Below are positions 60,189 through 64,000 of a stretch of DNA of 64,000 nucleotides, one piece after another (position 1 is the stretch's first letter; each line of letters begins with the position of its first letter). The position numbers and the translations under genes are program-made. The stretch covers positions 8,529 through 72,528 of the forward strand of contig USDX01000009.1 of assembly GCA_900553605.1 (NCBI GenBank), written 5' to 3'. The stretch is from an uncultured Eggerthella sp. Its GTDB lineage: Bacteria; Actinomycetota; Coriobacteriia; Coriobacteriales; Eggerthellaceae. The notes beneath the pieces were generated by a model. The model saw only the letters and a list, made by a program, of their open reading frames with translations. It was not told where the DNA came from and did no database searches.

Positions 60189-61475
60189 ATGATCGCCTTA
60201 ACTACCGCTCAGATCATCGCGATTGTCATATTCGTCGTCGTGATGGCACTCATCATTTCCGAAAAAGTGCATCGCACCACCGCCGCGCTTGCTGGCGCGG
60301 TAGCCCTAATCCTTTCGGGGGTTCTCACCTTCGATAACGGAGTAGAGCACATCGACTTCGGAACGCTTGGCGTTCTGGTTGGCATGATGATCTTCGTTGC
60401 CGTCGTTAAGAACTCGGGCATCTTCGAGTACCTGGCAATTAGAGCTGCCAAACTGGCAAAGGGTAACCCCTGGATAATCATGGTGTTGTTCTGCCTTATT
60501 ACCGCTGTTCTTTCCGCATTCCTGGACAACGTCACCACCGTTTTGCTTATCGGCCCTGTTACCTACACCGTTTGCAAGATGCTCGAAATCAACCCTATTC
60601 CGTTCTTCCTGACGGAAATCATTTCTTCGAACGTTGGTGGCACCGCAACGCTCATCGGCGACCCGCCGAACATCATGATCGGCTCCGCCACGGGCCTCAC
60701 GTTCTTCGACTTCTTGGCAATCAACGGCCCTGCCGTGCTCATCATCCTTCTTGTTTCGCTGCTGATGTTCTACGTTATGTATGGCAAGAAGATGGGCGTA
60801 TCCGCTGAAAAGCAGGCTTCGGTCATGCAGCTGCACGCCCACGAGGCAATCAAGAGCCAGACGCTGTTCAAGAAGAGCGTTGTCATGATTGCCCTGGTTG
60901 CACTGGCCTTCGTAGTCCACGGCGCACTGGACATCGAGCCAAGCGTTGTTGCCCTTACCGCAGCAGCCATCATGTTGCTCATCGGCAAATCCGACGTAGA
61001 GCACACACTCATGGACGTTGAGTGGGCCACCATCGGCTTCTTCGCTGGCTTGTTCGTGGTTGTTGGCGGCCTCGCCGAAACCGGCGTTATCGAAATGATG
61101 GCCTACGCGCTGATCGACATCACTGGCGGCGACATGATGATCACCATCATCGTGCTGGTATGGGCATCGGCCATCATCTCTTCCTTCTTGGACAACATCC
61201 CGCTGGTTGCCACTCTTATTCCCATCATCACCACGATGGAAGCAACGGGCATGGACGTAATGCCTTTGTGGTGGGCAGTCTCTCTCGGCGCCTGCATCGG
61301 CGGCATCGGCACGCTCATCGGCGCTTCTGCCAACGTGGTTCTGGCGGGTATCTCCGGCAAGTACGGTCACCCCATCACCTTCATGGACTACACCAAGGTT
61401 GGCTTCCCCATGATGTTGGTATTCACCGCCATCAGCTGCGTTTACCTGGTGCTTCGCTTCTGCGTATTCGCCTAG
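60189..61475 (+). CDS. ArsB/NhaD-family ion carrier, copy 1
   Basis: 428 residues from the ATG at 60189 (GAGAGGAG upstream). About eleven or twelve membrane segments in two similar halves, each with the ion-transporter superfamily hairpin: GGTATLIGDPPNIMIGSATG and GGIGTLIGASANVVLAGISG, plus SAFLDNVTTVLLIGPV and SSFLDNIPLVATLIP. Members export arsenite or exchange Na+ and H+, and others carry organic anions; no ars genes are near. A very similar second copy follows at 61793, each with its own terminator. Confidence 0.9.
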   Translation: MIALTTAQIIAIVIFVVVMALIISEKVHRTTAALAGAVALILSGVLTFDNGVEHIDFGTLGVLVGMMIFVAVVKNSGIFEYLAIRAAKLAKGNPWIIMVLFCLITAVLSAFLDNVTTVLLIGPVTYTVCKMLEINPIPFFLTEIISSNVGGTATLIGDPPNIMIGSATGLTFFDFLAINGPAVLIILLVSLLMFYVMYGKKMGVSAEKQASVMQLHAHEAIKSQTLFKKSVVMIALVALAFVVHGALDIEPSVVALTAAAIMLLIGKSDVEHTLMDVEWATIGFFAGLFVVVGGLAETGVIEMMAYALIDITGGDMMITIIVLVWASAIISSFLDNIPLVATLIPIITTMEATGMDVMPLWWAVSLGACIGGIGTLIGASANVVLAGISGKYGHPITFMDYTKVGFPMMLVFTAISCVYLVLRFCVFA

Positions 61476-61537
61476 CTTTCAGCATCCTGCCCCAGCACAC
61501 GGCAAGAACGCTCGCAGCGTCACATACGCATAGCATA

Positions 61538-61566
61538 GGACCCCGCTTCGGCGGGGTCTTTTTTTG
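61538..61566 (+). terminator. Terminator after carrier copy 1
   Basis: GGACCCCGC, TTCG loop-side, GCGGGGTC then TTTTTTT; strong hairpin. Almost the same hairpin follows copy 2. Confidence 0.9.
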
Positions 61567-61659
61567 CGAATGAATCGCCCACTAAATGCCAATCGTTGTT
61601 CACAACCATTTGATGAACGCGTTATTGACGCTGAAATGGCCTAGCCGTACCCTTTCTAT

Positions 61660-61792
61660 AAGGGAAGTCCGATGCTCATTAGGAGGCCAATGGCCTTCTT
61701 TTGTTTTATTGCATCGGTTATGGGGGCTATGCTTCCCGCAAGAGAGAAGGTCCGTTTCTTCAGGGAACGGGGTTAAGTTAGGAGTGGTGTAT
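61660..61792 (+). promoter_or_regulatory. Structured leader of carrier copy 2, possible ion-sensing attenuator
   Basis: AGGAGGCCAATGGCCTTCTTTTG (61679 on) is a terminator-like hairpin. After it come GGGGGCTATGCTTCCC, a GAGAAGGTCCGTTTCTTC pairing and CCGTTTCTTCAGGGAACGG before the ribosome site AGGAG. Several mutually exclusive pairings are possible (the CCGTTTC stretch has two partners). A riboswitch is possible but not shown. Confidence 0.4.
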
Positions 61793-63076
61793 ATGCCTGA
61801 ATTCACTACACCGCAGATCATTTCAATAGTGATCTTCATTGTGGTGTTCGCGCTGATCATCTCGGAAAAGGTCCACCGTACGGTCGCCGCGCTTGCGGGC
61901 GCCGTTGTGCTCATCCTGACAGGTATCCTCAGTTTTGATACCGGCATGGAGCACATCGACTTCGGCACGCTGGGCGTCTTGGTAGGCATGATGATATTCG
62001 TTGCCGTCGTTAAGAATTCGGGCATATTCGAATACATCGCTATTCGAACAGCGAAGATAGCTAAGGGCAACCCGTGGGTGATCATGGTGTTGTTCTGCAT
62101 TATCACCGCTGTTCTTTCCGCGTTCTTGGACAACGTCACCACAGTATTGCTTATCGGCCCCGTCACCTTCACGGTTTGCAAGATGCTCGAGTTGAGCCCT
62201 GTACCGTTCTTCATCACTGAGATCATGGCCTCCAACATCGGCGGCACGGCAACGCTCATCGGCGACCCGCCGAACATCATGATCGGCTCCGCCGCCCACC
62301 TGACGTTCATGGACTTCCTGGCATTCAACGGTCCCGCCATTGTCGTGATCATGGTTGTTGCCATTGCCATCTTCTACGTGATGTATGGTCGCAATATGGG
62401 CGCTTCCGCTGAACAGCAGGCTTCCATCATGGAGCTCCATGCTCACGAAGCCATCAAGAACAAGTCGCTCTTCAATAAGAGTGTTGTAATGATTGCCCTG
62501 GTTGCCGTCGCTTTTGTATGCCACAGCATGGTGGGCGTCGAACCGAGCGTTGTTGCCCTTACCGCAGCTGCCATCATGCTGCTTATCAGCCGCGCAGAAG
62601 TCGAGAAAATCCTGCTCGACGTCGAATGGGCAACCATCGGCTTCTTCGCTGGCCTGTTTATCGTTGTTGGCGGCCTGGCCGAAACCGGCGTTATCAACAT
62701 GCTCGCCAATGGCCTTATCGATATCACCGGCGGCGACATGATGATCACCATCATCGTGCTGGTATGGGCATCGGCAATCATCTCTTCCTTCCTGGACAAC
62801 ATCCCCATGGTTGCTACGCTTATCCCGATTCTGATTGCCATGGAATCTACCGGCGTCGACGTTATGCCTTATTGGTGGGCTATTTCCCTGGGTGCCTGCA
62901 TCGGCGGCATCGGCACGCTCATCGGCGCTTCCGCGAACGTAGTGCTTTCGGGTATGTCTGGACGTTATGGCTACCCCATCAGCTTCATGGACTACACCAA
63001 GGTTGGCTTCCCGCTGATGCTGGTCTTCACCGCTATCAGCTGCGGATGGCTTCTCCTTCGCTTCTGCGTGTTCTAA
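61793..63076 (+). CDS. ArsB/NhaD-family ion carrier, copy 2
   Basis: 427 residues from the ATG at 61793 (AGGAG eight bases upstream); the frame is open further upstream, but that part lies in the structured leader. It is close to copy 1 throughout (same GGTATLIGDPPNIMIGSA and GGIGTLIGASANVVLSGMSG hairpins, identical DNA over many short stretches), with the largest differences in the loops around residues 190-250. A recent tandem duplication is the simplest explanation; the two may differ in substrate, affinity or regulation. Confidence 0.9.
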   Translation: MPEFTTPQIISIVIFIVVFALIISEKVHRTVAALAGAVVLILTGILSFDTGMEHIDFGTLGVLVGMMIFVAVVKNSGIFEYIAIRTAKIAKGNPWVIMVLFCIITAVLSAFLDNVTTVLLIGPVTFTVCKMLELSPVPFFITEIMASNIGGTATLIGDPPNIMIGSAAHLTFMDFLAFNGPAIVVIMVVAIAIFYVMYGRNMGASAEQQASIMELHAHEAIKNKSLFNKSVVMIALVAVAFVCHSMVGVEPSVVALTAAAIMLLISRAEVEKILLDVEWATIGFFAGLFIVVGGLAETGVINMLANGLIDITGGDMMITIIVLVWASAIISSFLDNIPMVATLIPILIAMESTGVDVMPYWWAISLGACIGGIGTLIGASANVVLSGMSGRYGYPISFMDYTKVGFPLMLVFTAISCGWLLLRFCVF

Positions 63077-63147
63077 GATTTCAGCCGCTTAGCGCACATG
63101 CAACCGCTTAGGTTTTGCCGCAATCTGACGAAGCAAACATGACCACA

Positions 63148-63177
63148 AGGACCCCGCTTCTGCGGGGTCCTTTTTTG
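63148..63177 (+). terminator. Terminator after carrier copy 2
   Basis: GGACCCCGC, TTCT, GCGGGGTCC followed by TTTTTT; near-copy of the hairpin at 61538. Confidence 0.9.
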
Positions 63178-63311
63178 CCTGCAGGCAGGAAATCAATTCC
63201 TCTGCCTCGATGTTATTGCGACACTTTTTAGCACGATGCAGGTATTGAGCTTCCAAGCTGCGCACAAGCAGGTACACTAGCTGCTAACACTTTTATTGAA
63301 AGGAACCCATT

Positions 63312-63740
63312 ATGAGCAATGAAGGTAAGCGCGTTCGCGCCCACTACACCGGCACGTTCGACGACGGCACGGTATTCGATTCTTCCGTTGAGCGCGGCGA
63401 GCCCCTTGAATTCGTATGCATGGCAGGCCAGATGATCCCCGGCTTTGACGCTGCCGTGAAGGAAATGGAAGTTGGCGAAACCAAGAACGTTCACCTGCCC
63501 GCATCCGAAGCATACGGCGAGCATGACGAACAGCTGGTTCAGACCATTCCCACCGCCCAGATTCCTGGTGCTGAAGACCTCCCTGTCGGCCAGCGCATCT
63601 ACCTTCAGGGCCCTGGCGGTCAGCCTATCCCTGCCCTGGTTGTTGAGGTTACCGACGAAACCGTAACCTTCGACCTGAACCATGAAATGGCAGGCAAGGA
63701 CCTTAACTTCGAGATCACCCTTGTTGAGGTCGTCGAATAA
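63312..63740 (+). CDS. FKBP-type peptidyl-prolyl isomerase, SlyD-like
   Basis: 142 residues, ATG behind AAAGGAA. FKBP strand RVRAHYTGTFDDGTVFDSS, then PLEFVCMAGQMIPGFDAAVK and EVGETKNVHLPASEAYGEHD, the point where SlyD-type proteins insert their chaperone flap (IPGAEDLPVGQRIYLQGP); the C-terminal strand DLNFEITLVEVVE closes the fold. It speeds proline isomerisation and helps folding. The His-rich metal-binding tail of E. coli SlyD is absent. Single gene with two terminators behind it. Confidence 0.93.
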   Translation: MSNEGKRVRAHYTGTFDDGTVFDSSVERGEPLEFVCMAGQMIPGFDAAVKEMEVGETKNVHLPASEAYGEHDEQLVQTIPTAQIPGAEDLPVGQRIYLQGPGGQPIPALVVEVTDETVTFDLNHEMAGKDLNFEITLVEVVE

Positions 63741-63765
63741 AACTGGCAATATGCCACGTTACAAG

Positions 63766-63834
63766 AAACGGGAGCGCTTTGAGCTCCCGTTTTCTTATTG
63801 AAAGAAGGTTCGCGCAGGCGAACCTTCTTGTTTA
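63766..63834 (+). terminator. Two consecutive hairpin terminators after the FKBP gene
   Basis: AAACGGGAGC...GCTCCCGTTTTCTT at 63766-63796, then GAAGGTTCGC...GCGAACCTTCTTGTTT at 63803-63834. Nothing coding is seen from there to the window end. Confidence 0.85.
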
Positions 63835-64000
63835 TTGACGCAATGATCACCCCCGGAAACAGTCAGATGCGTTGTCGGCCCAACGGGCGCAATGGACTGC
63901 AGCAAACGCAACTTGGGCAACGCTGCTAAAGATGGCACCAAATCTGGGTTATAGGCAGAAAAACGTGTCTGGATACGCTATAAATCACCAGTTCAAGTAT

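Noticed and set aside
59894..60337. 147-codon frame upstream of carrier copy 1
   Set aside because: Overlaps the carrier start in another frame, contains the leader hairpin and has no ribosome site.

Overview
The window reads as a chromosomal segment of an anaerobic Gram-positive actinobacterium, most likely a member of the Coriobacteriia (Eggerthellaceae-like). This is an inference from gene content (CaiB-type CoA-transferase, UbiD/UbiX aromatic decarboxylase pair, BspA-type DUF285 repeats, LytS/LytT pair, ArsB/NhaD-type carriers), frequent GTG/TTG starts with strong AGGAGG sites, and moderately high GC with AT-richer islands. No rRNA or tRNA gene, CRISPR array or complete insertion sequence was recognised.

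Region 1 (1-8.6 kb) is a type I restriction-modification locus built as a DNA switch. hsdR, hsdM and hsdS run leftwards. Beyond hsdS lie an extra half-hsdS, a tyrosine recombinase, a small protein with a HEPN-type motif and the end of a further hsdS gene. Three copies of a 17-bp near-palindrome sit at the hsdS joints. Inverting the segment between two of them would, in frame, move the second half of hsdS from one first half to the other. Region 2 (8.8-13.5 kb) holds a CaiB/BaiF CoA-transferase, an AIM24-family protein and a damage-response pair (YolD-like plus Y-family polymerase) that shares a LexA/DinR-type box with a divergent small gene.

Region 3 (13.5-34.7 kb) is mainly housekeeping: TrkH, RsgA, a glycosyltransferase, a TSUP exporter, LytS/LytT, a HAD phosphatase, an LpdD-like protein, TyrS, a U32 protein, a lipoprotein, a class A PBP and ArgH. 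Its long gene-free gaps carry several kinds of degenerate repeat array. Region 4 (33.3-43.2 kb) is an arginine biosynthesis run (argC-J-B-D-G ... argH, all leftward) with an AT-richer C5-methyltransferase/DUF4928 restriction cassette lodged between argG and argH. Region 5 (43.2-48.4 kb) is an accessory island with a large inverted repeat, a BspA-type DUF285 membrane protein, two small membrane proteins, a possible pseudoknotted RNA and a DUF3800 gene with a structured leader.

Region 6 (48.4-59.5 kb) has PanE-like, VOC and MaoC-like proteins, a LysR regulator, glutamine-dependent NAD synthetase, and a leftward catabolic set: permease, UbiD, UbiX, alpha/beta hydrolase and nitroreductase. A palindrome, GAAC(A/G)TGTTC, lies in front of several of these and also in front of the distant CaiB gene, which suggests a shared regulon. 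Region 7 (59.5-64 kb) holds two tandem, closely similar ArsB/NhaD-family carriers with structured leaders and a SlyD-like FKBP prolyl isomerase. The last 160 bases show nothing I can support.

The most notable material is the hsdS switch with its embedded HEPN-like gene, the shared palindrome, the repeated pattern of gene 3' ends copied in degenerate form downstream of their own stop codons, and the crossing inverted repeats ahead of the DUF3800 gene.
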